From NCBI RefSeq assembly GCF_000002995.4, contig NW_025062479.1:19774721-19838720 (forward strand): a stretch of DNA of 64,000 bases, in the 5' to 3' direction. The position numbers and the translations under genes were made by a program. This document shows, one piece after another, positions 11,619-24,500 of this stretch (positions are counted from its first letter, which is position 1; each line of letters opens with the position of its first letter). The notes beneath the pieces are model-generated. The model searched no databases. It had not been told where the DNA came from and saw only the letters and a list, made by a program, of their open reading frames with translations. Origin of the DNA: Brugia malayi (lineage: Eukaryota > Nematoda > Chromadorea > Rhabditida > Onchocercidae).

Positions 11619-14600
11619 TTATTTCATTACCATTTGTTCGTTATTTTTTTTTTTTTTAATTCAAAGAAAAAAGGAATATTTTCATGAATTTTTAACCAAC
11701 GTGCTTATTGATATTGCATATACTGCTAACTTTATAAGCTGCCATTCATTTTCGTACATATGCGAATATTTATAAATTGATAACTTGTGATACCAATTAG
11801 TTATTAAATTATCATTTTCTTTTTTATCACCAGAAATTGATCAGTTTGATAATTTTCGTTAATTGAAAATTAATTAATTTCTTAACAATATAAACGATTA
11901 CATTGATACATTAATTTCAATAATCGTATGGTTGTTTAGAAATAATTTTTGATTGTTTGCCAGTTAAATTAAGACTGTTAAATGTATAATAATTAAAAAA
12001 AGAGTCAGTGATAAGAATTACACAGTAAAATTATTAATAATATAATACATTTTATTTCCATGTAAATCTTTCATTTTTTTTACTATAATTAATGTTTTTT
12101 TTTTTTTTTTTTTATTCCTAAAATAGGTAAGAAAACGATAGAAAAATCTATTAATTAAAATTTAAATTTCCCTTTTTCCATTATTTTCACTTTACTATAT
12201 CATATCATTCTAAATTGGATTGATTTTAAAATTTATTTCATAAAATTTAAACAAAATGATGCGAACACTGTTGTTTGTTTATTTAGTCATTGTGATTGTT
12301 TATTCTTATATTATGATAATCATTCTCTACTCTGTATACATATGGCTATTGATTTTGCATTTAATAAATTCAATCTTTTTCATCAATACCTTCATGCATA
12401 TTAGTATTTATTTGCACAATGGTTTTTGAAATTAGCATTGATAATCACTCCCACATCTTCTACATTTATCAACATTATCATTTAATCACTAACATTACCC
12501 ACTATCCTAATACTTTTACATGGTTATAAAGTTGAATTTGAGAAGAATTTGCTGAAGTTTAGTGTTTAATGCATTGATGTAAAATGTAATGTTTCACATT
12601 GTCGACAGCTCATTAATGAGCAATTAATTTTAATCAAATATTGATAAGGAAAGTGAAAAGTTTTCAAGGATGCCATTTGTTCTTTCACTCTCTTTCTTTC
12701 TCCTTCTAGTTATTTCTGATATTAACAACAAGTTATCTATAATTTTCATCGTCTTGTTGAACTATCACTTCGTTTAGTTCACAAAATTTTGATATTAAGC
12801 TATAGGCAGAGCAAATATATCTAGTAAAATGTAACAATTTCAGCAAAAATTCATACATCTGATTTATTCGATTGGTTCTATCAGTTAGGTTATTGTAAGA
12901 TCAATGAATGCTTCTTCTTGCTGATAGTTTTAACTCACAAATATTTCTGACCTGAAAATTATTATCTGCTAAAAAATGTCATCTCTAGTCCGAAACTAAT
13001 ATCATCAAGTATAATTTATAACTATGAAACAATACAGTATAAAAGTTTTATGCTTATATTATTAATATGATAAAATGAAACGGCAAATTAAAATAATCCA
13101 TTTTCAAGTAATTATTAAAATATTGATAAGGAAAAAGTAGTAAAATTTTTGAATATTATTTATTATACCTCAAATATTTGATTAGAAATATTTGCAGGGA
13201 ATAGCAATTCGTTTACAGTTTAGATTACGATTTGCGTTCATTTTTTTAATATCATCGGTTTATAAGGAAAAAAAAAAAAAAACAGAAACAAAAATTAGTT
13301 GCAGCATTACTGATAATTTCATTTAATTTCAGATAAGTAAAATATTTTGAATAATAAAAATTTGCTGGCAACTCTTTTTTCCACTTTCCTTGTTAATATA
13401 ATCGAAATTTTATTGGTTTTTCTTTTTCACTTTTTTTTATTTTAGAAATATTTTGAATAATAAAATATTCTTAACTGAGTGACTAATGAATCGTTCAGTA
13501 TTCTTCTTTCTAAATGTCTAAGGGATATTTTTCTAAAGAATCTTATAGAGAAACATGTATAAACTTTCCAAACTTATCAGTTTGAAAATTTAGTATTATT
13601 AGAGTTATTTGATGTTAATACATAGTTTTCTTATTCTAATAGCATTATAATTATTACTTGAGAAGAATTATTAGTCTGAGTAAATGTATTCATCCAGCAA
13701 GGTTAATTCAAAATGATCTAATTTATGGTTGTATGTGCCATATCCAATATGGCAGTTTAAAAGAAGCTAATAATATTTTTAAATTCAATAACATTTAAAT
13801 TAATATGATCTATCAAATCCTTTTATCAAACATCCTTTTCATCTTAACAATTACAATAAACTTACTGTTGTAATAAAGTTTCATATTCCAAGTTTATTTT
13901 GTATATTTATTTTTTAATTCATTCCAATCACATATTGGTTGATTACTTATAAACCCAAAATGAAAATATTTTTTTTTTTTTTAGTAGTTCATTATTATAA
14001 GCAAAAGATATGATAACTCATGTTTATCATATCTTTTGCTTATTTCCTTGAAAACTTTTTTTCACTTTCTATATTTTAAAATTATTATATAATTAAATTA
14101 AAAAATGTAAAAAAAAGAGAAAAGAAAGGAAAAAAGCAAAGAATTTTTCATATTTAAAATAGAAGCATAGTGAATAAAGAAGGGAATAATTAAAATAACA
14201 ATCAATTAATTACATTCTCCTCATTAACTATCATTTACTGATTACATTCTCTTCATTAACTATTATTCACTATTATTGAATCTTTCACCCACTTTATAAA
14301 CTAGAAAAAATTTTTCTAACTGGTATTCGCTTGTAGCAATTACTAATATTGTTAATGCAAAAGAAAAAAGAAATAAAAAAGTGGAAAATACATTTCATTG
14401 AAACAAAAAAAAAGAAATTGCAATTCGGTAGGCTTAATTTTCTAGACTAATTCTCTTTTTTTTTTTACATTTCTCTTTGTAACATCATGCTCCCTAAAAC
14501 AAATCAAAATGTAATCTTTTACAAATCGCAAGTTTTAATCAAACGTTTACATAGTTGCATAGCATAGTAAAATTTATATAAGAAATTGAGCAATATATTT

Positions 14601-17600
14601 CATGCATAGGTGAAATTTAAAATTGAAGATTAATAGACAAATTCATGCTAGTTATTGGAAAATTAAATCATAAGAGAAAAAACATAATCACAAAAAATAT
14701 TGAAGATAGATAATGAACAATTTAGACTTTACCAAGAACAGTCTTTTATCACATTTAATCAGGCTTGTAATCTTGAAAATGATAACAAAAAGATTAGAAT
14801 AATCTTTCTATATTTGAATGATATGAAGGATAATTGAAATTCCCATTGCTGTGAATTCTCTGATATATTTCAAGAACATATCACTTGCCTTCATCATTTC
14901 TATCTCACAATTTTGTAATTGTCAATTGGTGTAAATTTTGTTTCTTTATAAGTTTCAAATAATTTTTTTGTTTTAATTTTTTTCTATGATTTAATAAAAT
15001 GAATTCCTATTACTAAAAAATATACGTTTCAAGGACAATTTTGCATAGTTTCCCATCAATTTATATCCTTAAAATCTTTTCAGAACATGCAAATATGAAT
15101 AGTTTATACTAATTTCTAGATTTTCAACATACGCTTGCTCATTTCGAATTTTTTGACTACAAAGAAGTGACAAATGTTGGAATTCACTATAGTCATACAT
15201 CAATCCCAAACCAACACATATCTCCTTTTCACAACTTATAACGAAGATAAATAATAGCAAACTGCATACAATGCAAATAGTTTAGTAAATTTCTAGGCTA
15301 AAGATTATATCATCATTAAGCAGTTAGGATTTTGCACTCCTTGTTGCAAGCGATCCTTGTTGTCAACAGTTATTATTAAAGTCTAATAGAAATTGCAAAC
15401 AAATGTTTTTCTTGACTGTATTTATGGCAAAAAGCAATCGCTATTTTCTTTCAGTATTATGTTGATATCTCAAAGCATTATTGGTTTTTGTTTTTTCTTT
15501 AACTTTTTATTATACTGCTGGAGATGCTTTTGGTAGTATTCAATATGTAAAATTTGAGGTTGATTGAGGTTGGCTTATTTGTATTATGCATTCTAATGGT
15601 GCTTCTATGTTTTTTTTTTTTTTTTTTTTTTCACATTTTTAAAGGTTTAATTTATGGTATGTATCATCGTTAGAGTTTGGGTAAATGTTGTTTTAATAGG
15701 TATTGCTTTCAGTTGGTAAGATTACCTAAGATAAAATTTAGTTTAAACCAAATTTAAATACAGCCAATATGCCTTTATTTATTTTTTTTTTTTTTTTTTT
15801 TGGTATGAAATTAATTCAGTTCCCAAGTGATCATGATAAGCTTTTGTTCTGAAATCTGTTCATGATCAATCGTTAAATTATTGCCAAACTATATCATGTC
15901 AACTACCATCTGGAAAACATTTCCATTCTTCTCAATTACTTCCTCCTTATTTAAAAAAAAAAAAAAAAAAAAAACACCAATGACCGCTAGACCATATTAT
16001 GGATGATTGCTGGAAAAATACTAGTATAAATATTTGTATTAAAGTATTCCTGATGCAGAACACGTCAACATACTCCTCGATAGAATATAAAGAAGAACCA
16101 ATAACTGCTCCTATCATTTTCAGAATATCGTAAATGACCTAAATTTCAAATTTATTTTGTCTTTTTTTTTGTTTGGAGTAAGAATGGAAATTAAAAGTTT
16201 ATCTGATGCGAATGGAATGAATTAAATGTAATTTATCACTAAAACCACCATATAAGAGTCGTACATAACAATAAGTGGTTAAACATATTATTGATTTAAT
16301 CAGTACAATGCTAGAATGCTACTTGATTATGCAATAAAATTAGTCGCTAATCAAATCGATAATATCTATTTCACATTAACATTCCCTAAAGTTTTATTAC
16401 CTCATCTGTAGAGCTTCCAATGTTTGAAATATGAGCTGGCAGAGTTATCATGAAATCCTCTCCTATCTCTTTCAGTTGTGGTATTTGACACTGCTAATAT
16501 TACGTTTTTTTCTCTTTTGGGAATTTCAAAACCATAAAATGGTTTAATAAAGAGACTGCAAAAGTGAGGCAAAGATGGAATATGCCATTGTTCTGTGTTT
16601 TTGTCCACTGTATTTTTGAAATTATTCTGTAACTGTTACCAGAATGATGAAAAAAAAGGAAAATCTGCAGAGTGTTGGGTCGTTTTTCTGTTATCGCCAA
16701 AAAAACTTTATTGACAGAAATTAGTTAGCTAAGAAATTCAAGATATTCCATTTGTTTTTATTAGATGGATTTGAAAGACACTGGAATACAAAAGTTTGCA
16801 AAATGATCAACTGTTTGAGACATTCTCATTTGACTGAAAATTGTCTTGCTTTGTTTGGAAGATTTTAGAGAAAGAAAGGGGAGAAGGGGAGAGAATGAAA
16901 GCAGCAAATTTCTAGAAAATTGTGAATTCGATTAAAACTGGAAATATCTCTGTCCACAGTTTGGTATTCTAAGCTTTTGAAGACAAAATTATGATCGACT
17001 TCTGAGTTGTCATGCTTATTAATAATAGAAAAAATTAGCCTTAACTTTCATGAAGGTTACAAGCTGTAAAAAATCAACTGTTTATCCAATTAGAACTTAA
17101 TTTAGTCAAAAATTTTCGAAAATTTTCAGTTTTTCTAGATAGGGAATTCATGTCACTTTATCATATTATCAATTTGTAGAAAAGCTTAAGGAATCAACGA
17201 AATCGACTTAATAAGTTCTCAGTTAACAAATCAATAATTTGTTACTTTCAAGCATATAAACTCAAAGCTGAATTTTCTGCGTCATTTGTTTTAAATTTTG
17301 AAAATTTTTTACGATTTGATCCAACCTTCACACTTTTTTCCTTTTCCTTTTCTTCACTCTTTTTTTGGCAACAAAGAGAAAGAGAAAATTTCGAGAAGAG
17401 GTGATGAAAATTGAAAGTAGGGCAATTTATGGGCAAGAAGCAGGCGTCTAATGGCAAGCAATGGTTAACTGATGGGTAAAAATGACCAAACACCAATACA
17501 AACACAAACCCCGAGGAAGAAGCCCTGAACGCCAGTACGTTTTGGCCACGAGAAAAGGACAGAAGGACGATAGCAGTAGCAGCAATATAATCGTGACAAG

Positions 17601-18579
17601 AAACGTTTTCGTAACGATTCCCTTTCTACTGTACTAATTTCAATAATTTCTCGTAAAATACTGATCGCCACGTCATTTGCGTGTACTGCCTGCGTGTATT
17701 GTTGTACGTATATACCTATGTACATTTTCCTTTATTGTATCGTTTGTTTTAGTCGAAGAGTCTTCTCCTATCTATATGAACACTTTCCACTAATTTACAA
17801 TATTTAAAAAACGATTTTTGCCCGCGCTGGCATAGTAGCTTTTCGTTTGACAGTTGCGCATTTTGTTCAATCATTGTTTTCTATTTTTTAACCATATCTT
17901 TAGTTATTTAAAGTTCCTTCATCCTGGTTTAGCAAATAAATTGGAAATTTTTGAATAGCTAATGCTGATGTGACACTCATGTAATGATCACTATATAGAT
18001 CAAATGTAAATACATCAAAAATTATAGTGGCTTATTACTGATATTTTATCATTACCTGGATGTTATCACTTGTTTTATTGAGTAAAACGTAAGATTTTAT
18101 GAGTTTTCAACGTTAAAAGAGGTAGAAAATCTTGCAAAGTGTATATGATTTGTATTTTTGTGGGAGAATTTGAACAGAGGTTATATGAAGTATCTAATTG
18201 TTGAATTCTTGCTTTAAACTGGAACGTGTATTGTTTACGTGATATGATTACTAATTAATATATTCCTACTTTACGAAAAATGATTGTTTATCAGTTTGCT
18301 ATTCGTTTGATTTTTCTAATTCCTGTTTTTTTTTTTTTTTTTTTTTATTTAGAGTTTTTGTATTTCTTTATATTATTGCTTTTCGGAGGATCCTGTTTTT
18401 TATAAATATTATTCATCATTTGTTGTTGCTAGTGTTGTGTGACTGTGATTTCTAGTATGTCCCATTTTTCTCTAATTAATAAGCTGCACCTCATCCATAA
18501 TATTTGTTGTCTAGAACACTCTTGGAAGAGAAGAAAGCAAATAATTTCAAGTACAATTGCATCAAATATTTAACAGAGA
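11619..18579. other. Long region without a firm gene, upstream of vav
   Basis: About 7 kb between syntaxin and vav. Most is AT-rich with many poly-T/poly-A runs (13970, 15610, 15780, 15955). It holds a perfect hairpin at 13997-14043, a 57-codon hydrophobic open frame at 12256-12429, an exon-like Cys-containing minus-strand frame at about 15069-15250, and a less AT-rich patch at about 17400-17720 that may be part of the vav promoter or a 5' exon. No conserved protein family was recognised. Confidence 0.5.
13997..14043. repeat. Perfect 20-bp inverted repeat (hairpin)
   Basis: Arms 13997-14016 and 14024-14043 are exactly complementary over 20 bases with a 7-base loop (CTCATGT). A run of T precedes it at about 13970-13982. 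Nothing around it reads as coding. Either strand would fold into a stable stem-loop, so it could be a small structured RNA, a recombination-prone palindrome or the remnant of a small inverted-repeat element. Confidence 0.9.
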
Positions 18580-21500
18580 ATGGCGGAAATCACAGAACTG
18601 TGGCGAGAATGTGTACGGTGGATGGTTGAATGTGGAATTCTGGATTCCAAACATCGGGTAGCGGAAGCAGATGCTGAAATCGGTGAATTCGCGACTATCT
18701 TACGAGATGGTGTATTGCTTTGTTTACTTTGTAATCGACTATGCGAAAATTGTATTGACATCAAAGATTTACAACAACGGCCACAAATGGCTCAGGTATA
18801 GGCCTTAAATATTCAAATATGGTACGGTTTGACCACATTACATCTTTCTCTGTATCAGTCTTTCTCACTTAAACTTTTAATCGTAAGATTTTTTAGCAAG
18901 ATGAATTGTGGTAGCAAAATCAGTTTTGACAATTTCTGGAGTACTGTTGGGCCTATGAAATAAACATTATTTTTAAGTATTTTCGAAGCTTTACAACTTT
19001 AGCATTTCAGTTTCTTTGCTGCAAAAATATATGCGAGTTTCTAAAAGCATGTAAAAATACATTTGAAATGAACTCGGAAGATTTATTTGATCCATGGGAT
19101 CTCTATCGCCTTGATGATTTTGGCAAAGTGCTGAGAACGCTTTCTAAATTATCCGCGTCTCCTGTAGCAAAGCTTAGTGGTATCAGGTTCACTTTTCAGT
19201 TGTTTATTAGTACGAAAAATGAGCAAAATTTTTTGTGTAATGCGTACTTCAATAACAGTTTGTTGTGTTTGTTTTTTGGATGAAATTAGAAATAATTTAC
19301 TACTTGTCTTTGATTTCATTAGACATTCAGAGCGTATATTACCATAACACAGTTGCATAGGTTTGAAATTTCTAACATTCTTCTCAGTATGTATGAATAT
19401 GAAATTGAAAGATATAACAGACTCGATTGGACATGAACTTTTTTCTTTCATACATCACATTAGGCATATATTATGCACATTTCAGGGGATTTCCATTACG
19501 TATATCTTCATTAAATTCGGTGGAGTATTATAACGACAAGGTTATTTATAAAAATCTTCGCCAAGGAGCAGAGGTAAATGAACCTGTACTCGAAAATGCA
19601 TATGATATGGGTATCGCGGAGGAGGAGAAAACCAGTGGCCGAATTTACGATTCTATTGTGTGTCAACGATCTAACAGTCAACGCGAATTGAAAGCTATCG
19701 AATATGACGTTAGTTTTTCTTAACAGTAACTGTTCAGTTTTGCTGCTGAGACAATATCAGAAATCTTCAAGGATGACTGAAAATGTGGTCGAGCTACAAA
19801 CTAAGTACTTCAGTGATCGCACTGAAGTACTTGATTTGTCTACTTTGATCTATCAAGTTTTATACAAAAATATGTGTGATTGTTTAGTCGTTATTGAAAG
19901 GATTTCTTTTTTAATTGTTAAAGATGGCGCACTTTATTTGGATTACATTAGTCTGATGAGTTATTTTTATAATGTAGATAATATGAAAGAAGACATAAAA
20001 TGCTTTTTGTTAAGAAACTATGTACAATTAACTAATATGTACTTACTCTTCATAAGCTAATTGTTTATGATCAACTTTTTCTGGTAGTAGTTTTTGCTTT
20101 TCTATATAAAATTTCTATATAAAAATGCTTTTCTATATCTACAGCGTGGGCTTTAAAATTTGAGATAAAACCTCGTAGTATTTAGCAACCTGTAGCAGTC
20201 TTGGCTGGCGATAGTCGATGTTGTTGACAAAATCATTTTTTTAGAAGTGGTTAAACTTCAAACCAGATTCTCGACGTGAACATTGCATCAAGGAATTATA
20301 TGATACGGAATCAAACTATGTCGAGAAAGCGCTTGATATGATCATAAATAATTTTTACACACCACTGGAGGAAGTGCTATCGAAGGATGATCATAAAATG
20401 ATCTTTATGAATATTTTGGTTTGTTATTTGTTCACATAGTTCTCAAAGATTTTGTCTCCGTTTAAGAATTAATTGATTGATTTTTGCAGGAATTAGCATG
20501 TATTCATCGCTCATTTCGTGATCATTTACGGCAAGCTGTCTTCTATACTGTTGGGTTGGAGGAGCCTTCGAACGATGAAAAGCCAGTAACAATTGGGGAC
20601 GTATTCATTACGTAATTAATATTCTAATTTTTCTACATAAAATGATTTTATTTTGAAAATAAACAAAAGAAATTCGTACATTTTTAAACTATGAAGTAGA
20701 ATTTCAGGTGGAAAGAGAAATTCGTGGCTTATGGAGAATATTGTTCGAAATTACCAAATTCACGTTCACGCATTTGTTACTTGGAAAAGACGGATCCGAT
20801 CGTGCGACAAAAGATTATTGTATTTGTTTTCGTGTTTTTTTTTTTTTTTTTTTTAACGTTTGAATGCTCTGCTTTGTTAATTATGGCCATTTTCTTGAAA
20901 ATTTTGATTTTGGCTCTGCTAATTGCTTACTGTTTCAGGATTGCGGTATAGCTGCTAATCGCAATCAGTTCCATTTGCAGGACCTTCTCAGTATACCTAT
21001 GCAGAGGGTTTTAAAATACCATGTTCTTCTATCGGTAGTTTGTTTTCTTTCCAAATATTCAAAGAGTTAAATGGATAATCTTTAGTATGAAATTTATTTA
21101 AAAAAGCATGAAAGTATTCTTGATTGTTATAGGAGATGATAAAGCTTACCTCAGTGGATTCGTCGGATCGCTTACCTTTAGAAGAAGCCAAAGAAGCGAT
21201 GCAGGATATCAATTCCTATGTCAATGAAATGAAACGTGATTATGAGATGCAGCAACTGGTTATGGATATTGAAACCAGTATAACCGATCTGGAGCTGGTA
21301 CTCTATTTTGATGTGAAGTCTGACATAAGAGAGTTTGAAAAAGCGATGGCATCATCCTACATAGTTGGAAACTGATTTCAGCCCATAGGCATGCATTTAA
21401 TTAACTATGGTCGATTGGTTAAAGATGGTGAAATCAAAATTGCGGATCAAAGTAAAGATGGCAATCGACTTAAAACGCGCTATGTATTTGTTTTTGATAA

Positions 21501-24500
21501 AGTGATGATTATTTGTAAAAGCCTCAGAGTAAGTTTAGTTTTAAATTAAACTGTAGTCTTTAAACTGATTATATATTAGAACATAATACAAAAGACTTAT
21601 ATCCATAATTACTACGTCAGGTCATGTATAATCTGCTAACTTTATTTTAGATATTATAAAGGGATAGACAGCGATATATTTGTATGAACAATATTTTAAT
21701 AGGAATTAGTGAGTGCTGTAGATTACTGTTATTGTCTTGTTTTCACAATTAATTTAGGGAAATCAATATTCATATCGAAGTGCGCACATACTAAATGATT
21801 ACCGCATCGGTGTTGATGCTGATAATAACAACAAAATTGGTACAATAACTCGTAAGCTGACAGCTAATGGTGGTTATTATTTCTCTTTAGTGCAAGAATT
21901 AGATGACGGTATTACCAACGTCCTCAGTGTTTGCTGCAAGACTATGCTTCAGCGAGATAGTTGGGTGCAAAACATTATAGCGGCACAGTAAGCGTACTTG
22001 TTTATAATCATTCGAATATTAAATTACAAAAAATTACGAAACTAATATTTGAAGTCGCATTAAAAATTATTGGAGATTCTTTATAGAAGCAATGTAAGGC
22101 CTAAAGATTCGGAAACATCAGGTCACTGTTTGCAGTATCATAGCTACGATAAAGCTACTGTCTGTTTTCACTGTGAAAAGCTTCTTGCTGGTCTCTTCTA
22201 TCAGGGATACCATTGTTCCGGTTAGTAAATTAACTGATTGGGATGACATTTAGTTAGAAAATTTTGTTCATAACGTGTCAGGATTTCAGTATTGGCATTA
22301 TTGCGAATTAGTCCGTTTTATCATTCTGCAGATTGCAAGCGAAATTTGCATCGTGCGTGCTTGTCGATGAGTAAATGTCCAGGAGTTGGTCCTATAACAA
22401 GAACTCAAGTTTCAAATAGGCGGAAACATGCTGCTTCCTGTCAGTATTATTTACTTTTGGAATTTGTTTATTACTCGGTTGGATTAACCATGATAAACCT
22501 CACTTTTTATCATTTCGTTAATCTTTTCTGCTTACCACTAAATATAATCATTTTGTGGAATAGATTCCTACATTGTGTTTAGTGCAACCTCATGAATGTG
22601 TTCGCGCAGTACAGTCATTTCATTCGAACGATCCACTGTTTCTATCATTTGAAATGAATGATTTGATAGAAATCACTCAACGAAATGTTGATGGTACAGT
22701 GATGGTAAGGATTTTATAAAGTTTTGGTTGAGTATAGCTTTTTTTACTCTTAGCTGTGGAAAAAAAAAAAAAAAAAACAATTACTATTCTTCGTTTCAGT
22801 ATATTTCTTTTGCTGTCACTATTGTTTTTGCAAGTGAAAAATGGACAGATTTAATAGTGAAAAAGAAATCATGCAGCAAGGTTTTGTACAAGAAAGAATC
22901 TGAATTCTCAATTTTCATTCCGATATTTTATAATATATCGAAATGAATAAAACAGCTAACATCATAAATTGGAAAATTTTTCTTAACTGCTGTGTTATAT
23001 AACGCTTTTTTCTAACAAATCTAAACCATCTGATCATACACAGTTGACAAATACACAGTGGCTTCCAGACCGGAAAAGAAGTTAACAGCAGAAAATTCAT
23101 TTATTCAGTGAGAGATTTGAGAAATGACTTTCTATTTCTTCTATGGAACACAAAAAATTTTTCTTGCACTTTCACAGCATTTTCCATTTGTGGATTATGA
23201 ATATTAATTGCTAGTTTTTATTTTTACTGTGATATCATGTTTATTTTATTTCTTTCAAGCTGGTTTTCGAGAAGGTTACTATTTCGAAGGAATTTCAGTT
23301 ATTCAATGAAAGACTCGAGAAATGGTTTTTTACTTTTTTCACTAAATTATTACAGGGACGAATTGTTGCTTTTCCTAATCGAGCTGGACTTATTCAACCA
23401 GAAATTGTCCGACGATTCCGGGTGATTTGATGTCCAATTTAAAGAAGCAATTCAGGATTCTTATTTGATCCTACATTCATTTGAATCACTATATCTTTAC
23501 TTCTATATATGGATGCGACAGAACAATCAATTTTTTTTCTGTGATGATCAGTTGGACTAAATATTAATTTATTTATAGATATCAGCGTCGTCATTGCATA
23601 TGGGTTCATCGACAGGTAGTTCATTAACTAGCGTTACACTGTCATCACCGGTAGAACATTGTGACTCTTGGATTATTAGTTCGCCTCAGTTACAACTGCC
23701 TCTTACAAATGAACAACGCAAGTCCTCTTCCTCGATCGAAAATATGTAAATTAATATCTTGCCCTTCTGAGCATTTCTTTGTAGAGTGAATTTACAATAT
23801 TTTAAAGTATTGAGTTTTTTTCTTCCAAACATGGTGTTAAAAAGTAGAGGACATAAGGACAGAAATATAAGTAATTTATTTTTTGTAGGTTTTTGCCTCA
23901 GAAATCACAGAGCCAGGATTATGTGAATACGGAAGTAGTAGGCCAGCAGTGGTATCGAGGACCGATGAAGCGATGGGATTCGGAGGAACTTTTGCGTGGT
24001 ACACCAGATGGTACTTTTTTAGTACGATTCAGTTCTGCGCAACAAAAATATGTGATCAGCATAAGGTACTGTTTTTTTTTTTTTTTTATTATTTTCTTCT
24101 TTTAACAGCTAAATTTCCTCGAAATGAATTATTTTCGTATTTGAAGATAAAGGAACTTTTGCCAAATAAAGCAATTTTCATTGTTCTGGTAGATCAGTCT
24201 ATCAACCATGACTTCTTTATATGTCGGATGGGAATATAAAACTGTCACTGGTCAAGATTTTTCCGGCTTTATATTTTTATTGTGTATTCCTCAGAGTCGG
24301 GTGTGTGGTCGTAGATTCAAAAATATGTATGGCCTGTTATAGTTAGATCACTTTTCGGAGTTGTACGGTTTTATGTACCACTTAAGATAAGATACCAAGA
24401 TTGAAGCTTCCATTTAACTAACCAAGACTAAATGATCTGTAATTCAGGTCTTTACCTTCCTTTTACCTATATTATTTATTGTGTTTATATCATTTTTGAA

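Noticed and set aside
16402..16700. Overlapping 66-68-codon minus-strand frames
   Set aside because: Two frames overlap in different registers with no acceptor/donor pairing or recognisable motif. They look like chance frames.
17248..17725. 85- and 86-codon minus-strand frames before vav
   Set aside because: Compositions are Cys/Leu/Ser mixtures without a motif, and the two frames overlap each other in different registers. They are explained by the local drop in AT content.
19149..19451. 100-codon minus-strand frame over vav exon 2 and intron 2
   Set aside because: It is antisense to a confident vav exon, so it is a shadow.
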